DNA from: Gemmobacter fulvus
GTDB lineage: Bacteria > Pseudomonadota > Alphaproteobacteria > Rhodobacterales > Rhodobacteraceae
NCBI RefSeq assembly: GCF_018798885.1
Contig: NZ_CP076362.1
Coordinates: 1 to 64,000, forward strand
DNA: 64,000 nt
Direction of reading: 5' to 3'
The notes beneath the pieces are model-generated. The model worked only from the letters and a program-made list of their open reading frames with translations, ran no database searches and had not been told where the DNA came from. Both the position numbers and the translations under genes were made by a program. Below, one piece after another: positions 36,339-44,410 of the stretch; positions within the stretch are counted from its first letter, which is position 1, and every line of letters starts with the position of its first letter.

Positions 36339-38068
36339 CCCGCAAGACCTATGACCAGCTGCGCTCTGCCCGCTGGTTCGCCCCTGATGACCAACGCTCG
36401 TCCGGGCATCGGTCGCGCACGCTTCAGATGGGTTATGATGCGCAGGATTGGGAGGGGCGGCCCGTCATCGCCATCATCAACACCTGGTCCGATGCGCAGC
36501 CCTGCCACACCCATTTCAAGGATCGGGTCGAATGGGTCAAACGCGGCGTGCTGCAGGCCGGGGGGTTTCCGCTGGAACTGCCTGCGCTGTCGCTCTCGGA
36601 AAGTTATGTCAAACCCACCACCATGCTCTATCGCAACATGCTGGCGATGGAGACGGAAGAGCTGCTGCGCAGCCATCCCGTCGATGGCGCGGTGCTGATG
36701 GGCGGCTGCGACAAGACCACCCCGGCGCTGGTGATGGGCGCGATCAGCATGGGCCTGCCCTTCGTCTTTCTGCCCGCAGGTCCGATGCTGCGCGGCAATT
36801 ACGCAGGCAAATACCTCGGCTCCGGCACCGATATGTTCAAATATTGGGATGAACGCCGCGCGGGCAATGTGACCAGGGAAGAATGGCAGGGCATGGAGGC
36901 GGGCATCGCCCGGTCTTATGGCCATTGCATGACAATGGGCACCGCCTCGACCATGACGGCGATTGCCGAAGCGATGGGCCTGATCCTGCCCGGTGCCTCG
37001 TCCATCCCCGCCGCCGATGCCAACCATCAACGCATGTCGACCCAATGTGGCCGCCGCGCCGTTGAAATGGTGTGGGAGGATCTGACCCCTGACCGCATCA
37101 TCACCCCCGCCGCCGTGACCAATGCCGTCACTGTCGCCATGGCGACCGGCTGTTCCACCAATGCCATCATCCATCTGATCGCGATGGCCCGCCGCGCCGG
37201 GGTGCCATTGACGTTGGAGGATCTGGACAGGATCGGGCGCAGCACCCCGGTTCTGGCCAATATCCGCCCTTCGGGCACGCTCTATCTGATGGAGGATTTC
37301 TATTATGCGGGCGGTCTGCGCGCCCTGATGAAACAGCTGGGCGACAAGCTCGATCCTGCGGCGATCACTGTCACCGGCAAACCGCTGACCGAGGGGTTGG
37401 AGGCGGTGCCAATCTGGAACGATGATGTGATCCGGCCGCTGTCGAACCCGGTCTACCACGAAGGTTCGCTGGCGGTGCTGAAGGGCAATCTTGCGCCTTC
37501 GGGGGCAGTGATCAAACCCGCCGCCTGCGACCCGCGCTTTCACCGCCATACCGGACCGGCACTGGTGGCCGACAGCTATCCGGCGCTGAAGGCAATCATC
37601 GACGATCCCGATTATCCGATGACCCCCGATACCGTGCTGGTGCTGCGCAATGCCGGGCCGCAAGGCGGGCCGGGAATGCCGGAATGGGGCATGATACCGA
37701 TGCCGAAGGCACTGCTGAAACTGGGCCTGCGCGATATGGTGCGCCTGTCGGATGCGCGCATGTCGGGCACGTCTTTCGGGGCCTGTGTGCTGCATGTCTC
37801 GCCTGAATCCTGGATTGGCGGGCCGCTGGCCCTGCTGCGCAACGGTGATCTGGTGGAACTCGACGTGCCCGCCCGCAGCCTAAACATGCTGGTTCCCGAG
37901 GCCGAACTGGCCGCCCGCCGCGCCGCCTGGGTCGCCCCGGTGGCAAAATACGAACGCGGCTATGGATTCATGTTCAACAAACACATCGAACAGGCCGACA
38001 AGGGCTGCGACTTCGACTTTCTGCGCAGCGATTTCGGCGGCCCCGTCGATGAACCCGTCATCCATTGA
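36335..38068 (+). CDS. IlvD/Edd-family aldonate dehydratase (L-arabonate/D-xylonate type)
   Basis: The 577-residue iron-sulphur dehydratase has three conserved cysteines: Cys57 (SDAQPCHTH), Cys125 (GGCDKTTPA) and Cys198 (YGHCMTMGTAS). These match the [2Fe-2S] ligands of L-arabinonate dehydratase and D-xylonate dehydratase. It converts a pentonate to 2-keto-3-deoxypentonate, which the DHDPS-family enzyme could dehydrate to KGSA. AAGAGGTG lies before the start. Confidence 0.88.
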   Translation: MTRKTYDQLRSARWFAPDDQRSSGHRSRTLQMGYDAQDWEGRPVIAIINTWSDAQPCHTHFKDRVEWVKRGVLQAGGFPLELPALSLSESYVKPTTMLYRNMLAMETEELLRSHPVDGAVLMGGCDKTTPALVMGAISMGLPFVFLPAGPMLRGNYAGKYLGSGTDMFKYWDERRAGNVTREEWQGMEAGIARSYGHCMTMGTASTMTAIAEAMGLILPGASSIPAADANHQRMSTQCGRRAVEMVWEDLTPDRIITPAAVTNAVTVAMATGCSTNAIIHLIAMARRAGVPLTLEDLDRIGRSTPVLANIRPSGTLYLMEDFYYAGGLRALMKQLGDKLDPAAITVTGKPLTEGLEAVPIWNDDVIRPLSNPVYHEGSLAVLKGNLAPSGAVIKPAACDPRFHRHTGPALVADSYPALKAIIDDPDYPMTPDTVLVLRNAGPQGGPGMPEWGMIPMPKALLKLGLRDMVRLSDARMSGTSFGACVLHVSPESWIGGPLALLRNGDLVELDVPARSLNMLVPEAELAARRAAWVAPVAKYERGYGFMFNKHIEQADKGCDFDFLRSDFGGPVDEPVIH

Positions 38069-38082
38069 TCCAAGGCACTGAC

Positions 38083-38808
38083 ATGACCGATTATCTTCTT
38101 TCCGATGCCACGCGGGCCCGGCTGAAACAGGTGTCCACCGCTTCGGTGGCAACGGCGCTTTACAAGCGTGGCCTGCGCAACCAGTTCATTCAGGGCGTGG
38201 TGCCGGTGGCCGCCAAGGCCGAAACCATGGTGGGGCAGGCCTTCACCCTGCGCTACATCCCCGCGCGCGAGGACCGCAATCCGATGACCGTGTTCCGCAA
38301 CCCCGATCATCCGCAGCGGGTGGCGATTGAAACCTGCCCGCCCGGCTGGGTGCTGGTGATGGATGCGCGCAAGGATGCGCGGGCGGCTACCGCAGGCTCC
38401 ATCCTGATCACCCGGCTGGCGCTGCGCGGTGCGGCGGGGATCGTCACCGATGGCGGGTTGCGTGATGCCGCAGGCATCGGTGATCTGGACATGCCCGCCT
38501 ATTTCGCCCGCCCTTCGGCCCCGACGAACCTGACCCTGCATGAAGCGCTGGACATCAACGTCCCGATCTCCTGCGGCGATGCGCCGGTGTTTCCGGGCGA
38601 CGTGCTGCTGGGCGACCGCGATGGGGTGATGGTGATCCCGGCGCATCTGGCCGACGAAATTGCCGAGGAGTGCCACGCGATGGAACGCTTTGAGCAGTTT
38701 GTGCTGGAAGAGGTGCAGGCGGGTGCGCCGATCATTGGCCTCTATCCCACGACCAAAGAGGAAAACCGCCAGAAATACGAGGATTGGCAGGCCATAACCG
38801 GCCGCTGA
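38083..38808 (+). CDS. RraA-like aldolase/decarboxylase family protein
   Basis: The 241-residue protein has the RraA fold: ASVATALYKRG, GSILITRLALRGAAGIVTDG and the catalytic pair Arg127-Asp128 (DGGLRDAAG). Family members include HMG/CHA aldolases, oxaloacetate decarboxylases and proteins of unknown role. It sits between the IlvD/Edd dehydratase and KGSA dehydrogenase, so it may cleave or tautomerise a keto acid of the pathway. Start 38083 has AAGGC upstream; the frame extends to 38065. Confidence 0.8.
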   Translation: MTDYLLSDATRARLKQVSTASVATALYKRGLRNQFIQGVVPVAAKAETMVGQAFTLRYIPAREDRNPMTVFRNPDHPQRVAIETCPPGWVLVMDARKDARAATAGSILITRLALRGAAGIVTDGGLRDAAGIGDLDMPAYFARPSAPTNLTLHEALDINVPISCGDAPVFPGDVLLGDRDGVMVIPAHLADEIAEECHAMERFEQFVLEEVQAGAPIIGLYPTTKEENRQKYEDWQAITGR

Positions 38809-38842
38809 ACCCCACAGTCCCGTTTTCAGGAGATATAGTGAC

Positions 38843-40360
38843 ATGAGCGTTTCTCTTTATGGCCAGCATCTTGTGGGTGGGGTCTGGTGTGATGGTCCTG
38901 GGGTGTTTGCCTCCTCCCCGGCGTCGGGTCCGGTGCGGTCGTTTGCGGTGGGCACGGTGGAGCTGGTCGATCAGGCCTGCGCTGCCGCCGAAGCCGCCTT
39001 TGCCAGCTATGCCCGCACCAGCCGCGCCGAACGCGCCCGCTTTCTGCGCGCCATCGCCGATGAGATCGAGGCCCGCGCCGAGGCCATCACCGAAATCGGC
39101 ACCCAGGAGACCGGCCTGCCCGCCGCCCGCCTGAACGGCGAGCGTGGGCGCACCACCGGCCAGTTGCGCCTGTTTGCCGATCACATCGCCGAGGGCGCCT
39201 ATCTCGACCGCCGCGTCGATCCGGCACTGCCCGACCGCCAGCCCGCGCCGCGCCCCGACATCCGCATGATGCAGCGCCCGATCGGGCCGGTGGCCGTGTT
39301 CGGCGCCTCGAACTTCCCGCTCGCCTTTTCCACCGCCGGGGGAGATACCGCAGCCGCCCTCGCCGCGGGCTGCCCCGTCGTGGTCAAGGGCCATTCGGCC
39401 CATCCCGGCACCGCCGAGATCGTGGCCCAGGCGGTTCTTGCAGCGATTCTGTCATGCGGCCTCCATTCCGGGGTGTTTGCGCTGATTCAGGGCGGCAAGC
39501 GCGATGTTGGCACGGCACTCGTTACCAATCCGTTGATAAAGGCCGTGGGATTCACCGGAAGTCTGGTCGGTGGCCGCGCCCTGTTCGATCTTTGCGCGCA
39601 GCGGCCCGAGCCGATCCCGTTTTTCGGCGAGCTGGGCTCTGTTAACCCGATGTTCATGCTTCCCGGCGCAATGTCGGCCCGTGGCGCGGAACTCGCGGCG
39701 GGCTGGGCGGCCTCGCTGACGATGGGTGCCGGGCAGTTCTGCACCAATCCGGGCCTCGCCGTGGTGCTGGACGGACCGGATGCCGATGCCTTTGTGACCG
39801 ATACCGTCGCGGCCCTGACACAGGTCGCAGCGCAGACCATGCTGACTGACGGCATTGCCGCCGCCTATCGCGCAGGCCAGTCCCGCCTGGCCGCGCATCC
39901 CGATGTGCGCCCGCTGCTGCAGGGCGAGGCCCCCGCCCGCGCCGCCGCCCCGGCGCTGCTGGAGACGACAGTGGCGGCCTTTCTGGCGGATCATACGCTG
40001 GGCGAAGAGGTGTTTGGCCCACTCGGCCTGGTCGTGCGCGCCCGCTCGCTCGACGAGATGGCGCAGCTGGCCCGCAGCCTGCAGGGGCAACTGACCGCCA
40101 CCCTGCATATGGACCCGGCGGATCTGGCCACCGCGCAAGACCTGCTGCCGGTGCTGGAGCGCAAGGCCGGGCGCATCCTCGTCAACGGCTTTCCCACCGG
40201 GGTCGAGGTTGGCGAGGCCATGGTCCACGGCGGCCCCTACCCCGCCTCCACCAATTTCGGCGCAACCAGCGTCGGAACCCTCGCCATCCGCAGATTCCTC
40301 AGACCCGTCGCCTATCAGAACTTCCCAAAAGACCTCCTCCCAAATGACGCAAACCCCTGA
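38843..40360 (+). CDS. Alpha-ketoglutarate semialdehyde dehydrogenase, copy 1 (sugar-acid branch)
   Basis: The 505-residue NADP-type aldehyde dehydrogenase oxidises KGSA (2,5-dioxopentanoate) to 2-oxoglutarate. The catalytic thiol is Cys300 (GAGQFCTNPG) and the general base is Glu263 (FFGELGSVNP). Further marks are FGASNFPLAFSTAGGDTAAALA and the C-terminal NGFPTGVEVGEAMVHGGPYPA, typical of KGSA dehydrogenases. AGGAGAT precedes the start. It is the last gene of the sugar-acid operon. A near-identical copy lies at 44411-45928, differing in one residue (Ala here, Val there, in the DEIE-A/V-RAEA segment). Confidence 0.9.
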   Translation: MSVSLYGQHLVGGVWCDGPGVFASSPASGPVRSFAVGTVELVDQACAAAEAAFASYARTSRAERARFLRAIADEIEARAEAITEIGTQETGLPAARLNGERGRTTGQLRLFADHIAEGAYLDRRVDPALPDRQPAPRPDIRMMQRPIGPVAVFGASNFPLAFSTAGGDTAAALAAGCPVVVKGHSAHPGTAEIVAQAVLAAILSCGLHSGVFALIQGGKRDVGTALVTNPLIKAVGFTGSLVGGRALFDLCAQRPEPIPFFGELGSVNPMFMLPGAMSARGAELAAGWAASLTMGAGQFCTNPGLAVVLDGPDADAFVTDTVAALTQVAAQTMLTDGIAAAYRAGQSRLAAHPDVRPLLQGEAPARAAAPALLETTVAAFLADHTLGEEVFGPLGLVVRARSLDEMAQLARSLQGQLTATLHMDPADLATAQDLLPVLERKAGRILVNGFPTGVEVGEAMVHGGPYPASTNFGATSVGTLAIRRFLRPVAYQNFPKDLLPNDANP

Positions 40361-40375
40361 ACAACAAAAACGCCC
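38843..40375 (+). repeat. Direct repeat, copy 1 (KGSA dehydrogenase gene and short 3' tail)
   Basis: The gene and about 15 bases after it recur at 44411-45944 in the same orientation. Similarity starts at the ATG and ends inside the poly-A/CGCCCG start of the terminator; upstream sequences are unrelated. The complete terminator hairpin exists only after copy 2. Confidence 0.9.
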
Positions 40376-40398
40376 GTCCCGTGAAAGGGCAAAAACAG

Positions 40399-40408
40399 GT
40401 CGACAAAT
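40399..40408. promoter_or_regulatory. GTCGACAAAT site, partial copy of the GntR operator
   Basis: GTCGACAAAT is shared with the site at 42068-42077 but the left half is not conserved (AGGTCGAC). It precedes the hypothetical gene at 40454 and may extend control by the GntR protein to that gene. Confidence 0.3.
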
Positions 40409-40453
40409 GCCCCAAACGCCCTAAGCCCTGCTGCACCGGCCAAAGGAGCATCC

Positions 40454-41188
40454 ATGTCCACCGTCATCATTCTCGGCTCTGGCCCCGGCGTGTCGCACGC
40501 CCGGGACCAGATCAAAGGCGCGGGGCAGCAGATCGTTGCCATCAACAATGCCTGGCAGGTGCGGCCTGACTGGGATTTCCACATCCACCCCGAAGATTTT
40601 CCGGCGGCGCGCCGCCCCGACCGGCTGATGCCCGGCCAGCGCATCATCACAGCGGCAGAATATGTGCCGCTGCAAAACCAGTTGGGCGGCTTTGTCTATG
40701 CGGGCGGCACCATGGCCTTTACCGCCGCCTATTGGGCGCTGCTGGCGCTGCGGCCGCGCGTCATAGCGATGATCGGCTGCGACATGGTCTATCCGGCCAG
40801 CGGCCAGACGCATTTCTACGGCACCGGCAGTGCCGATCCGCTGCGCCCGGATATCAGCCTGCGCTGTCTGGAGGCCAAGGCCGCACGGCTGATGCTGCTG
40901 GCGGCGCAACAAGGCTGCGCCATGGTCAACCTGTCGACGGATGCCGAGAGCCGCTTGGTCTATCCGCGCGCCACCTGGGCAGAGCTGGCCAGCGCCGCGC
41001 CGCAGGCCCCGGCGCAGATCGGCTCGGCCTTGGCGGCAGAGGCAGCGCTTGGCTATAGCGTCGCTTCGGGCCGTTATTGGGAAGAGGCTGCGCGCTTTGA
41101 TCCAGCGGCGTTGGACCGGATCGACACGCTCTGGCTCCATGCAGCAGGGATAAGGGACCCGCGCCGACAGGATCCATCCGTCATCTGA
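40454..41188 (+). CDS. Hypothetical protein with Rossmann-like GSGPG motif
   Basis: The 244-residue protein begins STVIILGSGPGVSHARDQIK, continues VAINNAWQVRPDWDFHIHPED, and has AMIGCDMVYPASGQTHFYG near residue 110. The pattern recalls DUF115/MptE-like or sialyltransferase-like Rossmann proteins, but similarity is too thin to name. AAAGGAG precedes the start. It lies between two catabolic blocks and upstream of a GntR gene. Function unknown. Confidence 0.7.
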   Translation: MSTVIILGSGPGVSHARDQIKGAGQQIVAINNAWQVRPDWDFHIHPEDFPAARRPDRLMPGQRIITAAEYVPLQNQLGGFVYAGGTMAFTAAYWALLALRPRVIAMIGCDMVYPASGQTHFYGTGSADPLRPDISLRCLEAKAARLMLLAAQQGCAMVNLSTDAESRLVYPRATWAELASAAPQAPAQIGSALAAEAALGYSVASGRYWEEAARFDPAALDRIDTLWLHAAGIRDPRRQDPSVI

Positions 41189-41290
41189 TCATTTGCGCAG
41201 CATTCTTGCCCGACCAACGGCCAATTGCGCAACAAATCCCTGACAATCCGCCCTCGGCTGTTGCTTGCCACGGCCAGAGCAATTATTTCT

Positions 41291-41302
41291 TTTGTCGACA
41301 TA
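41291..41302. promoter_or_regulatory. GntR operator, copy upstream of the regulator gene
   Basis: TTTGTCGACATA is close to the palindrome TTGTCGACAA and lies 11 bases before the GntR start, so autorepression is likely. Confidence 0.5.
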
Positions 41303-41313
41303 GGGATTTCAGC

Positions 41314-42051
41314 ATGACTGACAGCATATCGACCGACATGGCCGCGCCCGGCCTCTCAGATCGCACCGGCCTTGGCGACCGCAAACGCGGCTCAGGGGTG
41401 AAACTGGTCTATGACCTGCTGCGCGATGAAATTCTGGATCTGACGCTGCCGCCCGGCAGCCCGATTGACGAGGTGCAACTGGCCGAACGCTTTGCCATGT
41501 CGCGCACCCCGATCCGCGAGGCGCTGGTCCGGCTGGCAGGGGAGGGGCTGGTGGATACGCTGCCCAACCGATCGACCATGGTGGCGAATATCGACTTTCT
41601 GAACCTGCACACCTTCTTTGATGCGATCACGCTGATGTATCGCGTGACCGCGCGGCTCGCGGCGCAATATCACCGCCCCGAAGATCTGATCCCCATTCGT
41701 GCCCATCAGGCCGAATTTGCCGCCGCCGTGGCCGCACAGGATGCGCTGGCGATGATCGCCACCAACCGCGCCTTTCATGCCGCCATCGCCGAGGCCGGGC
41801 GCAATGCCTATTTCACCAGCCTGTTCTACCGCCTGCTGGACGAAGGCCGCCGCATCCTCCGCCTGTATTACCAATCCTACAATGACCGCCTGCCGCAATG
41901 TTACGTCGACGAGCATGAAGAAATGATTGCCGCCATCGTCGCGCGCGATCTGGAGGCCAGCGACCGTATCGCCAAGGCCCATGCGGATCAGATCGTGCGC
42001 CAGATCCAGCAGCTGTTCGCGCGGGATCAACGGCAGGATATTCCGCTCTGA
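41314..42051 (+). CDS. GntR-family (FCD) regulator of hydroxyproline catabolism
   Basis: The 245-residue protein has a GntR winged helix (LVYDLLRDEILDLTLPPGSP, RFAMSRTPIREALVRLAGEGLV) and an FCD domain with NRAFHAAIAEAGRN and DEHEEMIAAIVARD metal-site histidines. The start at 41314 has AGGGA upstream; the frame is open further 5' but without a ribosome site. TTGTCGACA sites flank the gene on both sides. Divergence from other genes is absent; the lhpC-like gene follows in the same direction, 112 bases on. Confidence 0.87.
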   Translation: MTDSISTDMAAPGLSDRTGLGDRKRGSGVKLVYDLLRDEILDLTLPPGSPIDEVQLAERFAMSRTPIREALVRLAGEGLVDTLPNRSTMVANIDFLNLHTFFDAITLMYRVTARLAAQYHRPEDLIPIRAHQAEFAAAVAAQDALAMIATNRAFHAAIAEAGRNAYFTSLFYRLLDEGRRILRLYYQSYNDRLPQCYVDEHEEMIAAIVARDLEASDRIAKAHADQIVRQIQQLFARDQRQDIPL

Positions 42052-42065
42052 ACCCTGTCGATTTC

Positions 42066-42075
42066 TTGTCGACAA
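42066..42075. promoter_or_regulatory. GntR operator TTGTCGACAA before the lhpC-like gene
   Basis: A perfect 10-bp palindrome TTGTCGACAA sits in an AT-rich promoter-like stretch (ATTTC...AAATAAAATG), 88 bases before the lhpC-like start. Confidence 0.55.
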
Positions 42076-42163
42076 ATAAAATGCAAAGTCTATATTCGGC
42101 TTCGAAGCAAGATTCGTCGCCCCCTGCGGGCTGCGGACCCGACAGGCCCATGAGGAGAATGTG

Positions 42164-43126
42164 ATGAAGGCAGAGATCTTTTCCGGTGTCATTCCCGCGC
42201 TGATGACCCCCTGCACCCCCGACCGTCAGCCCGATTTCGACGCGCTGGTGCGCAAGGGCAAAGAGATGATCGCGGCAGGTATGTCGGCGGTGGTCTATTG
42301 CGGCTCGATGGGCGACTGGCCGCTGCTGACCGATGCGCAGCGCATGGAAGGCGTGGAACGTCTGGTCAAGGCCGGGGTCAAGGTCATCGTCGGCACCGGC
42401 GCCGTGAACACCGCGCTGGCCGTGGCCCATGCCAAACATGCCGCCGACGTGGGCGCGCATGGCCTGATGGTGATCCCGCGCGTGCTGTCGCGTGGCCCCT
42501 CGCTCACCGCGCAGCGCAACCATTTCAAGGCCATTCTGGCTGCGGCCCCCGGCCTGCCCGCCGTGATCTACAACAGCCCCTATTACGGCTTTGCCACCCG
42601 CGCCGACCTGTTCTTCCAGCTGCGCGCCGAGCATTCAAACCTTGTCGGCTTCAAGGAATTCGGCGGCAAGGACGACATGCGCTATGCGGCCGAATTCATC
42701 ACCTCGGGCGCGGATGACGTGACGCTGATGATCGGGGTGGATACCGGCGTGGTCCACGGTTTTGTCAATTGCGGCGCGTCGGGCGCGATCACCGGGATCG
42801 GCTGTGTGCTGCCGAAGGAAGTGATCACCCTGTGCAACCTGAGCCAGGCCGCCGCCAAGGGCGACGCCGATGCCCGGGCGCGCGCGCAAGAGCTTGAAGG
42901 CGCGCTGGCGGTGCTGTCCTCCTTCGATGAAGGCCCGGATCTTGTGCTGTATTTCAAGCACATGCTGGTGCTGAAGGGCGAGGCGGAATACACGCTGCAC
43001 TTCAACGAAACCGATGCCCTGACCGACAGCCAGCGCGGCTATGTCGAAGCGCAGTTCAAGCTGTTCAACACCTGGTATGCCGAGTGGAGCACGCAGTCCG
43101 GCGCGGTGGCCAAATACAAGGCCTGA
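42164..43126 (+). CDS. lhpC: DHDPS-family Pyr4H2C deaminase (LhpC/HypD-like)
   Basis: The 320-residue TIM-barrel lyase has GSMGDWPLLTD (about 45-55), Tyr136 (AVIYNSPYYG) and the Schiff-base Lys164 (LVGFKEFGG). In hydroxyproline clusters a DHDPS-family enzyme deaminates 1-pyrroline-4-hydroxy-2-carboxylate to KGSA, and the neighbours (epimerase, D-Hyp dehydrogenase, KGSA dehydrogenase) fit. AGGAGA lies 5 bases before ATG 42164; GTG 42161 is an alternative. Confidence 0.82.
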   Translation: MKAEIFSGVIPALMTPCTPDRQPDFDALVRKGKEMIAAGMSAVVYCGSMGDWPLLTDAQRMEGVERLVKAGVKVIVGTGAVNTALAVAHAKHAADVGAHGLMVIPRVLSRGPSLTAQRNHFKAILAAAPGLPAVIYNSPYYGFATRADLFFQLRAEHSNLVGFKEFGGKDDMRYAAEFITSGADDVTLMIGVDTGVVHGFVNCGASGAITGIGCVLPKEVITLCNLSQAAAKGDADARARAQELEGALAVLSSFDEGPDLVLYFKHMLVLKGEAEYTLHFNETDALTDSQRGYVEAQFKLFNTWYAEWSTQSGAVAKYKA

Positions 43127-43178
43127 CCGGCAGCTGATCCGGCGCAGCCGCCCTCCCCGGCGCGCCGGTTTCAGATCC

Positions 43179-43204
43179 AAGGCCCTCCGCAGGCGGAGGG
43201 CCTT
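43179..43204. terminator. Bidirectional terminator
   Basis: A perfect 12-bp stem AAGGCCCTCCGC/GCGGAGGGCCTT is followed by TTTTGCTTT-like sequence. It lies between the convergent lhpC-like and reductase genes. Confidence 0.9.
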
Positions 43205-43218
43205 TTGCTTTATGCGGG

Positions 43219-44256
43219 TCAGGTCACCGCGCCCAACCCCTGTGCCAGCAGATGATCCAGCTGCGCCACCTCTGCCGCCGACAGGGTGATGCCCTGCGCC
43301 TGCGCCATCGCCCGTGCGGCAAAGCGGCGTTGCGAGGGCAGACGGGCCCCCTGCCCCACGATTGCCTCGAACAAGGTCTCGGCCCGGTCCAGCGGGTTGC
43401 CCGCCCGGCCTTCGGCAAAGCGCGCCGGGTCAAAGGCGAGGATCAGTTCGCCATGGAACGGCGCCAGGCTGGTGCTGCCCAGATAGTCCAGCACTTCAGG
43501 GCTGGTCTTGTCGCCGATCATGATGGCGGCCAGCAGTTCGATCATCGTGCCGATGGCCGATCCCTTGTGGCCGCCGAACGGCAGCATCGCCCCGGCCAGT
43601 GCCGCCTCGGGGTCGGTGGTGGGCTGACCTGCCGCATCCAGCGCCCAGCCTTCGGGCAGCGGCTTGCCTGCGCGGCGGTGCAGCTCGATCTCACCGCGTG
43701 CGGCGACCGATGTGGCAAAATCGAACACATAGGGCGGCGCATCGCGGCGCGGCCAGCCAAAGGCGAAGGGATTGGTGCCCAACAGCGGCTGCGTGCCACC
43801 GGTGGGGGCGACCGTGGCATAGCTGGGGCACATCACCATCGCGGCAAGACCTTGGTCGGTCAACGCCTCGACCTCAGGCCAGAGCGCCGAAAAATGCGTG
43901 CAATCATTGATCACCAGCGCGGCCAGCCCCAGCGCTTTTGCCCGCGCCGCAAGGGCGGGCACGCCCAGTTCGAACGCCGGGTTGGCAAAACCGCCCTGCG
44001 CATCCACCCGCACAATCGCCGTGCCCTCGCCGGGCAGCAGCACCGGTTCGGCCAGCGGGTTCACCTTGCCCGCCTTAACGGTGCGCAGCACCCCTTCGAC
44101 CCGGTAGACCCCATGCGATTTGCAATTGTCCCGCTCGCCCGCCGTGATCACACGGGCCAGCGCCCCGGCCTGAATCGTACTCATGCCCGCCGTGCGGAAG
44201 ATCGCCTCGACCCGCGCCAGCAGGGCCGGGATCGTCAAGGTGGTGGTGTCGCGCAT
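43219..44256 (-). CDS. Malate/lactate dehydrogenase-superfamily imine reductase (pyrroline-2-carboxylate reductase-like)
   Basis: The 345-residue NAD(P)-dependent enzyme belongs to the Ldh2/DpkA family: ERDNCKSHGVYR (substrate-binding), NDCTHFSALWPEVEAL (catalytic His), VFDFATSVAARGE and LPFGGHKGSAIGTMIELL. DpkA-type members reduce pyrroline-2-carboxylate or piperideine-2-carboxylate to L-proline or pipecolate. AcnX and t3Hyp dehydratases in the cluster would produce pyrroline-2-carboxylate, so this is its likely route to proline. The ATG at 44256 has AAGGGG upstream; the longer frame is discarded. Confidence 0.85.
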   Translation of the reverse strand: MRDTTTLTIPALLARVEAIFRTAGMSTIQAGALARVITAGERDNCKSHGVYRVEGVLRTVKAGKVNPLAEPVLLPGEGTAIVRVDAQGGFANPAFELGVPALAARAKALGLAALVINDCTHFSALWPEVEALTDQGLAAMVMCPSYATVAPTGGTQPLLGTNPFAFGWPRRDAPPYVFDFATSVAARGEIELHRRAGKPLPEGWALDAAGQPTTDPEAALAGAMLPFGGHKGSAIGTMIELLAAIMIGDKTSPEVLDYLGSTSLAPFHGELILAFDPARFAEGRAGNPLDRAETLFEAIVGQGARLPSQRRFAARAMAQAQGITLSAAEVAQLDHLLAQGLGAVT

Positions 44257-44310
44257 CTGTTGCCCCTTTCGGTTCCATCTGCCCCTTCGTGCCGGGCAGG
44301 TTGACCATCT

Positions 44311-44327
44311 GCATACAAGATGTATAC
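44311..44327. promoter_or_regulatory. Operator-like palindrome in the reductase/KGSA dehydrogenase divergent promoter
   Basis: GCATACAAGATGTATAC contains the perfect repeat ATACA-AGA-TGTAT. A 17-mer matching at 14 positions lies at 46006-46022 before the amino-acid transporter. A shared GntR-type regulator is likely. Confidence 0.5.
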
Positions 44328-44410
44328 ATGACGCGCAAATCATCAATCGTATTGCCTGTGATCGCCCGCCCCCGGCAGGCCCGCGCAGGCCCGGAAAAAA
44401 GGATCGTCAG

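Noticed and set aside
40366-40395. Terminator after KGSA dehydrogenase copy 1
   Set aside because: Only a 4-bp GCCC/GGGC stem remains and no T-run follows; the strong hairpin is present only after copy 2.
44183-44410. N-terminal extension of KGSA dehydrogenase copy 2 in the open frame
   Set aside because: It runs through the divergent promoter and the reductase start, copy 1 lacks it, and AAGGA lies in front of ATG 44411.
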